A program made the translations under genes and the position numbers. Positions 1 through 5,242 of a stretch of 7,810 nucleotides of DNA are shown piece by piece. Position 1 is the first letter of the stretch. Every line of letters begins with the position of its first letter. Origin of the DNA: JASLCR01 sp964384345 (GTDB lineage: Bacteria; Patescibacteriota; Saccharimonadia; Saccharimonadales; Saccharimonadaceae); NCBI GenBank assembly GCA_964384345.1, contig CAYLKD010000021.1, positions 1-7,810 of the forward strand, read 5' to 3'. The notes under the pieces are model-generated. The model searched no databases and was not told the origin of the DNA. It worked only from the letters and a program-made list of their open reading frames with translations.

Positions 1-357
1 GAACTAAATCTCAGCGGGGTAGTTCCAAATATCAAGCAGGCAATTGCACCAGTTGCTAGTGGCGGTGATGTCGAACAGATAATACGTCAGGCTGCTAGAA
101 ATAACGGTATCGACGAAGAATGGCTACTACGTGTCGCACGATGTGAGAGTACGCTCAATCCAACAGCGACGAACACAAGCTACTACGCAGGTGGCGGAAA
201 CCCAACAGGGCTTTTCCAGTACTTGCCTGAGACATGGCATCGTATTGGTGGACGATCACCATATGGTGTCGGCAACGTATACAGCGCACAAGACCAAGCA
301 AACGTAACCGCATGGGCTTTAAAGAATGGCTATAGCGGAGAGTGGGAGTGTAAATGA
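1..357 (+). CDS. Lytic transglycosylase / lysozyme-like protein, C-terminal part (5' end outside window)
   Basis: The first 118 codons of the window are open and end at TGA 355-357; the start lies upstream. The fragment carries the signature of a goose-lysozyme/SLT-type lytic transglycosylase, which cleaves the MurNAc-GlcNAc bond of peptidoglycan. CESTLNP (residues about 48-54) holds the likely catalytic Glu, and GLFQYLPETW (70-79) matches the family's G-h-x-Q-h-x-P-x-T-W motif. Cys48 next to the catalytic Glu and Cys117 in the terminal WECK could form a disulfide, which would suit a protein working outside the cytoplasm. In a phage this could be a tail-associated cell-wall-opening enzyme or a lysin; the missing N-terminus would decide. 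The stop overlaps the next start as ATGA. The family is fairly sure, the exact role is not. Confidence 0.8.
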   Translation, partial: ELNLSGVVPNIKQAIAPVASGGDVEQIIRQAARNNGIDEEWLLRVARCESTLNPTATNTSYYAGGGNPTGLFQYLPETWHRIGGRSPYGVGNVYSAQDQANVTAWALKNGYSGEWECK

Positions 358-482
358 TGCACGACGAAACAACTATATCAAGTGAGTGCTGTAACGCACC
401 GGCAATCGGTGAAGTTATCGAATCTCAAGGACGATGCTCAGACTGTTGTGAGATGGCTGAGTTTGTAGAGTGGATTGAGTAA
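354..482 (+). CDS. Small zinc-ribbon-like protein (42 aa)
   Basis: This 42-residue ORF starts at ATG 354, overlaps the previous stop as ATGA, and ends at TAA 480-482, which overlaps the next ATG. GGGAG at 344-348 lies 5 nt before the start. It has paired cysteines at residues 12-13 and C-x2-C-C at 28-32, a spacing like the minimal zinc ribbons common among small phage proteins (CC-x14-CxxC). The rest is acidic (EFVEWIE at the end). No enzymatic domain fits in this length, so a zinc-stabilised binding or adaptor role is only an inference. Overlaps on both sides and the good ribosome binding site make it a credible gene despite its size. Confidence 0.65.
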   Translation: MMHDETTISSECCNAPAIGEVIESQGRCSDCCEMAEFVEWIE

Positions 483-823
483 TGGCTGTAGACCGCGACT
501 CCGATCCATTACAACGTACACCTAAACAGAATAGAGCTGGACATCTCTGGTTCAAACATATAGCCGACACACTCAACGAATCAGGACTTGATATGCAAGC
601 TGTACTCGCCAAACGTGTCGGTATTCGCTGGACTGAAGAAGCTGTCAAAGAATCATTGTTTAAGGTACTAGCCAAGGCAATGTACAACGTAGACTCCACC
701 ACAAAATTAGATACTAAACAGTTCACCGTAGTAGCAGAGATGCTCGCAGATGTAATCGCAAAGGACTATGGCTTACAAGTCGATTTCCCAAGTGAGGACA
801 CATTACGGAACGAACAACGCTAA
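482..823 (+). CDS. NinB-like phage recombination protein (113 aa, tentative)
   Basis: The protein begins with a short charged stretch, then RTPKQNRAGHLWF (residues about 12-24), resembling the Q-N-R-x-x-H/W motif of NinB-type phage proteins. Lambda NinB (Orf) binds single-stranded DNA and SSB and helps RecA-type strand exchange. It continues with GLDMQAVL, an IRWTEEAVKESLFKVLAKAM helix and a C-terminal half ending in VDFPSEDTL. Many siphophages carry proteins of about this length with a QNRALHLYF-like start, a PWT-x-E/Q-x-VKE-like core and a FPSE-like end, mostly left unnamed. The location, two to four genes before SSB and a NinG-like protein, supports a recombination role. The start ATG 482 overlaps the preceding TAA and lacks a strong Shine-Dalgarno, so translation is probably coupled. 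Assignment as phage gene is strong, the NinB link is by motif memory only. Confidence 0.6.
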   Translation: MAVDRDSDPLQRTPKQNRAGHLWFKHIADTLNESGLDMQAVLAKRVGIRWTEEAVKESLFKVLAKAMYNVDSTTKLDTKQFTVVAEMLADVIAKDYGLQVDFPSEDTLRNEQR

Positions 824-832
824 CTCGAAACG

Positions 833-886
833 TCTTATGGGTAGAGTTTTGAGCATAGTAAATATCAAATCTTATGGGGTATAAGT
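833..886 (+). promoter_or_regulatory. Gene-start region with imperfect direct repeat and small hairpin around the ribosome binding site
   Basis: The 63-nt gap before the gene at 887 carries two copies of TCTTATGGG(G)TA, at 833-843 and 870-881. The second copy lies within CTTAT-GGGGT-ATAAG (871-885), a perfect 5-bp inverted repeat whose loop is the only Shine-Dalgarno-like G run before ATG 887. It could be a small binding site for a repressor or RNA-binding protein, or just chance in AT-rich DNA. No convincing -35/-10 pair was found here. Confidence 0.3.
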
Positions 887-1210
887 ATGAACGCAATCAA
901 TCTAAACAAAATACAGAAGAACGTGCTTAGCGTAATCCGTGAGCATCCAGAAGCGGCTAATGATGACTCAGTTCTCATTGCCTACTACTGGCGTAAGTTT
1001 TCAGACTGGCGAGATAATAAGTCACTCGAAGAAAATATAGCACAGGCAACCCGACCAGAGACAATCACTCGCAGACGGCGAGAACTTTTTAATATGGGGC
1101 TAATTCACTACACAGATGAAGCCGACAAACGACGTGAAGAAGCCTATGCGAACGAGAAGCAATATGCTGCCGTTTCATGGCTGAATGACACCGAGGAATG
1201 TGTCGCGTGA
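887..1210 (+). CDS. Winged-helix-like phage protein of unknown function (107 aa)
   Basis: The protein opens with LNKIQKNVLSVIREHPEAANDDSVLIAYYWRKF (roughly residues 6-38). A central RPETITRRRRELFNMGLIHY (about 56-75) looks like the recognition-helix and wing part of a small helix-turn-helix fold: a set of residues choosing whether a site is bound, then basic RRRRE, then a short hydrophobic turn. Phage proteins of this type (V-L-x-E-x-P-x-x-R-x-D-D ... SPETI-x-R-x-R-R) are common near replication genes and are mostly named hypothetical. DNA binding is inferred, with no named family. GGGG in a small hairpin loop precedes the ATG. The stop TGA 1208-1210 overlaps the next GTG start. Confidence 0.65.
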   Translation: MNAINLNKIQKNVLSVIREHPEAANDDSVLIAYYWRKFSDWRDNKSLEENIAQATRPETITRRRRELFNMGLIHYTDEADKRREEAYANEKQYAAVSWLNDTEECVA

Positions 1211-1302
1211 GTAAATCCAAACTATCTAAGGTTCACATCTACTACGAAGAAGACCACTCAATAGCACAAGAACGTAAACGCTTGAAGAAGCAAGGAGCTT
1301 AA
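1207..1302 (+). CDS. Short GTG-start ORF, 31 aa, unknown
   Basis: This small ORF fills exactly the space between the gene at 887-1210 and ssb. It starts at GTG 1207, overlaps the upstream stop as GTGA, and ends at TAA 1300-1302 directly against the ssb ATG 1303. GAGGA at 1193-1197 is 9 nt before the GTG, a normal spacing. An in-frame ATG at 1198 would sit only one base after that site, so GTG is preferred. The product is a basic peptide with KVHIYYEEDHSIAQERKRLKKQG. No family is recognised. End-to-end packing and the ribosome binding site are the case for it; its length is the case against. Confidence 0.5.
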   Translation: MSKSKLSKVHIYYEEDHSIAQERKRLKKQGA

Positions 1303-1716
1303 ATGGCACAAGACCTCAACACAGTAACCCTCCTAGGTCGTATAACCAAAGACCTCGAACTAAAGACCGGCACGAGCGGTACAACTATCCTAGGCTTCAC
1401 ACTCGCTAACAACGGACGTAACGATCAAGTATCATTCATCGACTGTGTAGCCTTTGGTAAGCCAGCGGAACTCATCAACCAGTACTGTCAAAAAGGTTCA
1501 CAGCTTGCAGTCTCAGGGCGCTTACAGCAACGAAGCTATGAAGCAAAGGACGGCTCGAAGCGATATGTCACCGAAGTGATCGTCAATGACTTTCAGTTCA
1601 TCGGCGGCAAGTCAGACAAGCCGATGACACAGGCTCAGGCACTTAATGGTGGCAAGGATGTAGCGCCAGAAGAAGTCGAGGATGAACCAATAGATTTGTC
1701 CGAGATTCCCTTCTGA
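1303..1716 (+). CDS. ssb: Single-stranded DNA-binding protein
   Basis: SSB coats single-stranded DNA during replication, recombination and repair and recruits partner proteins through its C-terminal tip. The 137-residue protein has the bacterial SSB layout: N-terminal LNTVTLLGRITKDLELK (5-21), the SFIDCVAFGKPAELINQYCQKG core (about 44-65), GSQLAVSGRLQQRSYEAKDG (65-84) and the TEVIVNDFQFIG strand closing the OB fold near residue 100. A short linker rich in Q, E and D follows, ending in DLSEIPF, a good match to the acidic D-x-I-P-F partner-binding tip. The length is short for a chromosomal SSB and typical for a phage copy. AAGGAG at 1292-1297 is 5 nt before ATG 1303. It sits between a NinB-like and a NinG-like gene, in keeping with a recombination module. 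Confidence 0.95.
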   Translation: MAQDLNTVTLLGRITKDLELKTGTSGTTILGFTLANNGRNDQVSFIDCVAFGKPAELINQYCQKGSQLAVSGRLQQRSYEAKDGSKRYVTEVIVNDFQFIGGKSDKPMTQAQALNGGKDVAPEEVEDEPIDLSEIPF

Positions 1717-1717
1717 T

Positions 1718-2092
1718 ATGAATATCAAGATTGACCCTGCGGATAGAGCATTTAGTCTATTCGTTCGTACACGCGACAACTGGACATGCCAGCGCTGCCA
1801 TCGGAAGTATGAACCACCCACTCAAGCGTTGCATTGTTCTCATTTTCAGGGTCGTGGTAAAGAGGCTACACGTTTTGACGAGGAAAATGCCGACGCCATG
1901 TGTTACGGATGTCACCGGTACTTTACTGCTAATCCAGCCGAGCACTACCAGTGGCAAGTTCAGAGAAAAGGTCAAAGAACTGTCGATCTTATTGTTCTTC
2001 GGTCAAATCAGTATCACAAGAAAGATCGTACATTAGCAAAATTATATTGGACACAACGTCTAAAAGAACTAAAGGAGTTGGGCAATGCCTAA
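1718..2092 (+). CDS. NinG/Rap-like HNH-type phage recombination protein
   Basis: Lambda NinG (Rap) is a structure-specific nuclease cutting recombination intermediates. This 124-residue protein carries the matching metal-binding core: C24-x2-C27 (TCQRC), then LHCSHFQGRGKEATRFDEEN (residues 38-57) and CYGCHRYF (62-69). The set of two CxxC pairs with an H-C-x-H strand, the TRFD-x-x-N step and the final C-x2-C-H agrees with the NinG family and the wider HNH/treble-clef fold. HYQW (76-79) and a basic helical tail follow. The start ATG 1718 is 1 nt after the ssb stop with no good Shine-Dalgarno, suggesting coupled translation. The end overlaps the pentapeptide gene by 8 nt. A general HNH endonuclease is the main alternative; the neighbours favour NinG. 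Confidence 0.8.
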   Translation: MNIKIDPADRAFSLFVRTRDNWTCQRCHRKYEPPTQALHCSHFQGRGKEATRFDEENADAMCYGCHRYFTANPAEHYQWQVQRKGQRTVDLIVLRSNQYHKKDRTLAKLYWTQRLKELKELGNA

Positions 2093-2952
2093 AATTAAGA
2101 TTCAAATTAGGAGTAGATTTTTTGTAGACAAAGTACTGTTTGAGTACGAGTCGGACGGTAATACTTTGAGAGAAACAGTTATTAAAGCAGTTGAGAGTGA
2201 TGCAGACCTCGGTGATGCAGACCTCGGTGATGCAGACCTCGGTGATGCATACCTCCGTGATGCAGACCTCCGTGGTGCATACCTCGGTGGTGCAGACCTN
2301 NNNNNNNNNNNNNNNNNNNNNNNNNNNNNNNNNNNNNNNNNNNNNNNNNNNNNNNNNNNNNNNNNNNNNNNNNNNNNNNNNNNNNNNNNNNNNNNNNNNC
2401 CGTGGTGCAGACCTCCGTGGTGCAAACCTCCGTGGTGCATACCTCCGTGGTGCATACCTCGGTGGTGCAAACCTCCGTGATGCAGACCTCGGTGGTGCAA
2501 ACCTCCGTGATGCAGACCTCCGTGGTGCATACCTCGGTGGTGCAGACCTCCGTGGTGCAGACCTCCGTGGTGCAAACCTCCGTGGTGCATACCTCCGTGG
2601 TGCAAAAGATGCAGAATTACCAATCGCTCGTACTCGTATACTGCCAGAGGGTTCTATCGTTGGCTGGAAAAAATGCCAAGACAGTAAGATAGTCAAACTT
2701 CTTATCCCTATAGAAGCAAAACGCTCACATGCTTTTGGTCGAAAGTGCCGCGCTGAATATGCAGAAGTCCTAGAGATTACAAAAGGCTCTAGACAACTAA
2801 AATCAGCGGTAAGTAGCTACGATGCCGACTTCAAATATAAGGTCGGCGAGAGAGTTAAACCACTCAAACCATTCAGTGAAAATTGGCAGGAGGAATGCGA
2901 GTCCGGTATTCACTTCTATATTACAAAGATTGAAGCCGAGAACCACCTATGA
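2085..2952 (+). CDS. Pentapeptide-repeat protein with DUF5758-type C-terminal domain (interrupted by assembly gap)
   Basis: One gene is split by 100 N. The N-terminal 39 residues (MPKIKIQIRSRFF...TVIKAVESD) resemble the lead-in of phage and bacterial pentapeptide-repeat proteins. A tract of A-(D/N/Y)-L-(R/G)-(G/D) units follows: 6 full units before the gap, 13 after. Such repeats form a right-handed four-sided beta-helix; some members mimic DNA and protect gyrase, most have no known function. The C-terminal 116 residues (IVGWKKC, IVKLLIP, RKCRAEYAEVLEI, ESGIHFYIT-x-x-EAE) match the DUF5758 domain often found after pentapeptide repeats. The N- and C-terminal parts lie in frames one base apart across the N run, so the gap length is nominal. 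AAGGAG at 2072-2077 is 7 nt before ATG 2085, which lies inside the NinG-like gene. The stop overlaps the next ATG as ATGA. Confidence 0.85.
2202..2601 (+). repeat. 15-bp tandem coding repeat (pentapeptide units), with gap inside
   Basis: Units of GCA-NAC-CTC-SGT-GRT run from 2202 to the gap and from the gap to 2601. Six complete units precede the gap and thirteen follow it. Across them twelve of the fifteen positions do not vary. The three variable ones are the first base of codon 2 (G, A or T: Asp, Asn or Tyr), the first base of codon 4 (C or G: Arg or Gly) and the second base of codon 5 (G or A: Gly or Asp). No stop arises in other frames of the tract, which is why long spurious reading frames, including on the - strand, cross it. 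Confidence 0.95.
2300..2399. other. Assembly gap of 100 N inside the repeat tract
   Basis: Exactly 100 N stand where a tandem repeat would defeat short-read assembly. The flanks are GCA GAC CT before and C CGT GGT GCA after. They join seamlessly in repeat phase, so any true gap length of 0 or a multiple of 15 would restore both the reading frame and the repeat. A length of 100 does not. Confidence 0.95.
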
Positions 2953-3308
2953 TTGCCTCACTTGCGGACGATCAGATATTCGTTTTTGGGTCCAACCTCG
3001 CTGGTAATCATGCTGGTGGGGCTGCTCGGCAAGCATATGACTACTTCGATGCTGAAATGGGAGTTGGCGAGGGTATGACAGGGAAGTGCTACGCCTTCCC
3101 GACGCTCGATGAAAACTTCAGACAGGTATCAAATACTGTCTTAAAGGCCGCTCGACTCAATCTCTACAAGTGTGCAGTAGCAAACCCCGACAAGGAGTTT
3201 TTACTAACAAAGGTCGGCTGTGGTATTGCCGGATTTGATGAATTTGATATGAAAAAGCTATTTAAGAACGCCCCAAGTAATATAACCAAACCGAAAGGCT
3301 GGCTATGA
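2949..3308 (+). CDS. A1S_2505-type phage non-structural protein (macro-like fold suspected)
   Basis: The 119-residue protein has the full pattern of the family annotated as A1S_2505 phage non-structural protein: IFVFGSNLAGNHAGGAARQA (residues 10-29), GVGEGMTGKCYAFPTLD (about 38-54), a middle helix, then FLLTKVGCGIAGFDEFDM (about 84-101) and a closing PSNITKPKGW. Glycine-rich G-S-N-x-x-G and V/I-G-C-G-I/L-A-G motifs of this sort recall nucleotide- or ADP-ribose-binding Rossmann/macro-type folds, but no reaction has been shown that I know of. It covers the usual full length. The start ATG 2949 overlaps the preceding stop by ATGA, and its own TGA overlaps the next ATG in the same manner. Family assignment is strong; the function is open. 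Confidence 0.85.
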   Translation: MIASLADDQIFVFGSNLAGNHAGGAARQAYDYFDAEMGVGEGMTGKCYAFPTLDENFRQVSNTVLKAARLNLYKCAVANPDKEFLLTKVGCGIAGFDEFDMKKLFKNAPSNITKPKGWL

Positions 3309-3514
3309 ACTACACGCAACATCTATTCGCCTCACTAGGCTTCTCAGATTGGCTATGGATAGGCTTCGGCTTACTCGCTACAGCTTTTATCCTAGGCACA
3401 TTCATTCACGGCTTATACGGCGAAATACAGTACCAAAAACTAACTAGAACTACAAGGAGTAACGACAGTGCCAGGGACAAAAGCAGGCGGCCTAAAGTCA
3501 GCCCAAAAGATTAG
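3305..3514 (+). CDS. Small single-pass membrane protein (69 aa)
   Basis: A hydrophobic segment at about residues 16-38 (WLWIGFGLLATAFILGTFI core) follows a short polar N-terminus. The remainder is a basic, disordered-looking tail (RTTRSNDSARDKSRRPK). One transmembrane helix with a positive C-terminal tail suggests an inner-membrane protein with its tail in the cytoplasm. The start ATG 3305 overlaps the upstream stop; AAAGG at 3294-3298 is 6 nt before it. The last 47 bases overlap the next gene, which has its own strong ribosome binding site. It is not recognised as a holin: there is only one helix and the gene is far from the transglycosylase. Function unknown. Confidence 0.6.
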   Translation: MNYTQHLFASLGFSDWLWIGFGLLATAFILGTFIHGLYGEIQYQKLTRTTRSNDSARDKSRRPKVSPKD

Positions 3515-3725
3515 AGAACGAGACCCAGATTTTTTCAAGAGGATTGGTCAGCAAGGCAGTAAGAACGGTGCAGGGCTTAACTACACTGGTGGGTTCGCAC
3601 ATCCAACTGCACGACCAGATATTGCCGGTATGAAAGGTGGCAAGAAGTCACGACGCGGTAAACCACAAGATCGTGATGCTATGCTTGCTGATACTTACTA
3701 CCGAGCAGAGAGTGCAAAGGCATGA
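3468..3725 (+). CDS. KGG/con-10-like small basic phage protein (85 aa, GTG start)
   Basis: The protein begins MPGTKAGGLKSAQKIRERD, then FFKRIGQQGSKNGAG, GGFAHPTARPDIAGMKGGKK and SRRGKPQ. Two G-G-x-x-K/K-G-G-type segments resemble the KGG (con-10-like) stress-protein repeat and a well-spread phage protein that starts M-P-G-T-K-A-G-G-L-K-A and contains TGGFA...RIAGAKGG. The function of the phage form is not known; the glycine- and lysine-rich make-up suggests a flexible, nucleic-acid- or protein-binding chain. The start is GTG 3468, 8 nt after AAGGAG at 3454-3459. It lies inside the end of the membrane-protein gene in another frame. The stop overlaps the next ATG as ATGA. Confidence 0.75.
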   Translation: MPGTKAGGLKSAQKIRERDPDFFKRIGQQGSKNGAGLNYTGGFAHPTARPDIAGMKGGKKSRRGKPQDRDAMLADTYYRAESAKA

Positions 3726-3865
3726 TTGAGTTAAATCCTGAACACCTCGAAGTCAGCACTAAATGGTCAGACTATATCAAAGCTCGTATCGCTGGTCAGG
3801 CATTGAAGCTAGCAGAATGGGTAGGCGAGAGAACAGAGGTAAATCTGGAGAACGATGATGAGTAA
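3722..3865 (+). CDS. Small acidic protein of unknown function (47 aa)
   Basis: The ORF starts at ATG 3722, overlapping the previous stop as ATGA, and ends at TAA 3863-3865 within the start of the next gene. It reads MIELNPEHLEVSTKWSDYIKARIAGQALKLAEWVGERTEVNLENDDE. It is predicted mainly helical with an acidic tail. No family is recognised. The only nearby purine stretch (AAAGG, 3716-3720) is 1 nt from the ATG, so translation is probably coupled to the gene before. It fills a space that would otherwise be an unusually long gap in this packed operon. Confidence 0.6.
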   Translation: MIELNPEHLEVSTKWSDYIKARIAGQALKLAEWVGERTEVNLENDDE

Positions 3866-4220
3866 ATTGCAATACAAAATCGAGCTACCACTATTCACGG
3901 ACGAGGCGACAAGTATATGGAAAGATATGCCTTCTGTGATTCGTGGGCTAGTTGCCAAGAAGCAAGATGCAATAGATAAGTTCAATCGTCTAGATACCAT
4001 AGTGAACGGGGGTCAGCTTAAAGTTATTGGTAAGGCATTCGGTCAAGACATTTATGCACGTTTCAGTACAGATGACATCGACGATGCTGACTACATGGCA
4101 AAACGACTAGCCTCGATGATTGCTAGTATCTATAGCTCTAAACCCGAAGTAATAACGATTGGCGACAAGACTTATACGGTTGTATTGAAGGAAGATGACG
4201 ATGACCGACCGACGCTATAG
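3858..4220 (+). CDS. Hypothetical phage protein (120 aa)
   Basis: The protein begins MSKLQYKIELPLFTDEATSIWKDM, has a charged helical middle (GLVAKKQDAIDKFNRLDTIV), a strand-like GGQLKVIGKAFGQDIYARF and ends VITIGDKTYTVVLKEDDDDRP. An alpha/beta fold is likely, but I do not recognise a family. Two adjacent ATG codons, 3855 and 3858, could start it. GGAG at 3847-3850 is 4 nt from the first and 7 nt from the second, so 3858 is favoured. It overlaps the gene before by 8 nt and the next gene by about 20 nt in a different frame. Confidence 0.7.
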   Translation: MSKLQYKIELPLFTDEATSIWKDMPSVIRGLVAKKQDAIDKFNRLDTIVNGGQLKVIGKAFGQDIYARFSTDDIDDADYMAKRLASMIASIYSSKPEVITIGDKTYTVVLKEDDDDRPTL

Positions 4221-4407
4221 CCTCACCGTACTCACCGCTTGCCTCTTGATGCTACCAGTCATCTATCTGAGCTTTATGGGAGTGATGAGCAAGGCTGAGT
4301 ACCACGAGCCAACACAGGGCATCACTCTGCCGATTGGTACATCAGACCGTCAGGATACCTACAACCCACAGCAAACTATTAAAGGCAAAGAGTTACAAGG
4401 AGAATAG
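4201..4407 (+). CDS. Small membrane-anchored protein (68 aa)
   Basis: A basic start (MTDRRYS) precedes a hydrophobic stretch at about residues 8-30 (LTVLTACLLMLPVIYLSFMG core), then a polar tail of about 40 residues (KAEYHEP...NPQQTIKGKELQGE). This is a signal-anchor layout, with the tail probably outside the cytoplasm. LTAC resembles a lipobox, but the hydrophobic run continues past the cysteine, so a lipoprotein is unlikely. ATG 4195 and ATG 4201 are in frame. AAGGA at 4188-4192 is 8 nt before 4201 and too close to 4195, so 4201 is chosen. A spanin- or superinfection-exclusion-like role is possible but nothing shows it. Confidence 0.6.
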   Translation: MTDRRYSLTVLTACLLMLPVIYLSFMGVMSKAEYHEPTQGITLPIGTSDRQDTYNPQQTIKGKELQGE

Positions 4408-4409
4408 CT

Positions 4410-4748
4410 ATGACACACCCACAAACTAGTGATGAATCCCAATCTACACCGATTCGTGTAAATAAGAATGATGAGCTACGAGAGAAAATCGAGCAGTCGG
4501 TCAAGGAGTCGTACCACGATGGGAAATGGGGAACTGGCAGCAATGGTAGCACCAAACCTGCTGATGTAATCAATTGGCACACTGGCAATATTATGCAACT
4601 TATCCAAGCCCACGACGACCAACTGTATGAGGCTTTAGAAGCAGAGTCAGATACCATCAAAGATACCGACCTAAACAATCAAGGTGTCACTAACGATGAG
4701 TACGTTCTACTCTCTCACATCAAAAATGTAATGAAGAAAGGTAAGTGA
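4410..4748 (+). CDS. Hypothetical protein (112 aa), acidic and helical
   Basis: The chain begins MTHPQTSDESQSTPIRVNKNDELREKIEQSVKESYHD, followed by GKWGTGSNGSTKPADVINWH, then acidic helices (HDDQLYEALEAESDTIKDTD) and a C-terminal VLLSHIKNVMKKG. No catalytic motif is visible and no family is recognised. The first residues (M-x-x-P-Q-x-S/K-x-x-S) loosely resemble the starts of the genes at 5239 and 5819. AAGGAGA at 4397-4403 lies 6 nt before ATG 4410, one of the stronger ribosome binding sites in the run. The stop TGA 4746-4748 shares its last base with a tiny ATG ORF described under findings. Confidence 0.65.
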   Translation: MTHPQTSDESQSTPIRVNKNDELREKIEQSVKESYHDGKWGTGSNGSTKPADVINWHTGNIMQLIQAHDDQLYEALEAESDTIKDTDLNNQGVTNDEYVLLSHIKNVMKKGK

Positions 4749-4767
4749 TGAACCAAGGAGATGCAAA

Positions 4768-4992
4768 GTGAGTAAGCTAAGCCCAACAAGTCAATACTGT
4801 TGCATAGACATGCTAGATAACGTAGAAAAAGATAATATAGCTGAAGTTGTGAGCGGGTTTTATCTGCCAAACAAGAATACAGATGAACATTGTTTAGATG
4901 GAAATCCTAGAGTAAACTTCTGTCCTTTTTGTGGAGCAGCTTTTGAAACAATAAAAACTGAAAATAGTTGGGATTGGAAAATTAAACTATGA
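4768..4992 (+). CDS. Putative zinc-ribbon protein (74 aa, GTG start)
   Basis: The start is GTG 4768, 8 nt after AAGGAG at 4754-4759; the ATG at 4761 is in another frame. Cysteines occur as CC near residues 11-12, one near 42, and CPFCG near 52-56. The CPFCGAAF segment is a typical zinc-knuckle half of small phage zinc ribbons; the partner half is probably CC near the N-terminus or the lone Cys. The protein ends with a W-rich WDWKIKL. The role is unknown; DNA or protein binding would be usual for such a module. TGA 4990-4992 overlaps an ATG (4989) of a 13-residue ORF that precedes the next gene. Confidence 0.65.
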   Translation: MSKLSPTSQYCCIDMLDNVEKDNIAEVVSGFYLPNKNTDEHCLDGNPRVNFCPFCGAAFETIKTENSWDWKIKL

Positions 4993-5035
4993 ACCCAACC
5001 AATAACACCATAGTAAGAAGTAAGGAGTAAGTTAT

Positions 5036-5242
5036 ATGAGTAAACCATCACCAATAACATATAGTTTGGCAAACTGGACGATTAGATATGACCCTAAAGA
5101 TTTTGAAGGCAATTACGAAGTAGCAGTCACATGGTCGGCTAGTGTGAATGGAGTTAAGCCAGTGAGACACCATAAGAACTTTCATAATATGTCAGATTGT
5201 ACAGATTGGCTTAAAAATGAGATTGGGAGCGATGAGCTATGA
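5036..5242 (+). CDS. Hypothetical protein (68 aa)
   Basis: The protein reads as a small beta-rich unit: YSLANWTIRYDPKDFEGNYEVAVTWSASVNG, then VRHHKNFHNMSDCTDWLKNEIG. Alternating polar/hydrophobic residues in the first half fit two or three strands, and the second half looks helical. No family is recognised. AAGGAG at 5022-5027 is 8 nt before ATG 5036. The TGA stop (5240-5242) overlaps ATG 5239 as ATGA. Confidence 0.6.
   Translation: MSKPSPITYSLANWTIRYDPKDFEGNYEVAVTWSASVNGVKPVRHHKNFHNMSDCTDWLKNEIGSDEL

Noticed and set aside
415..726. Minus-strand open frames, e.g. opposite 415-726, 4379-4678 and 4860-5072
   Set aside because: They lie wholly over better-supported + genes with overlapping stops/starts, and show no ribosome binding sites or known motifs.
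1731..2036. Alternative + frame inside the NinG-like gene
   Set aside because: The other frame carries the conserved cysteine and histidine motifs and connects to the neighbours by overlap.
2202..2601. Tandem repeat as a CRISPR array
   Set aside because: Units are 15 bp, directly adjacent with no spacers, and encode A-x-L-x-x pentapeptides.
1989..2696. Long open frames across the repeat tract on the - strand and in other + frames
   Set aside because: The 15-bp unit has no stop in any of these frames, so open frames arise automatically. Only one + frame gives pentapeptides with a known C-terminal domain and ribosome binding site.
4201..4407. Lipoprotein signal (LTAC)
   Set aside because: The hydrophobic stretch runs on after the cysteine instead of ending before it, as expected for a signal-anchor helix.
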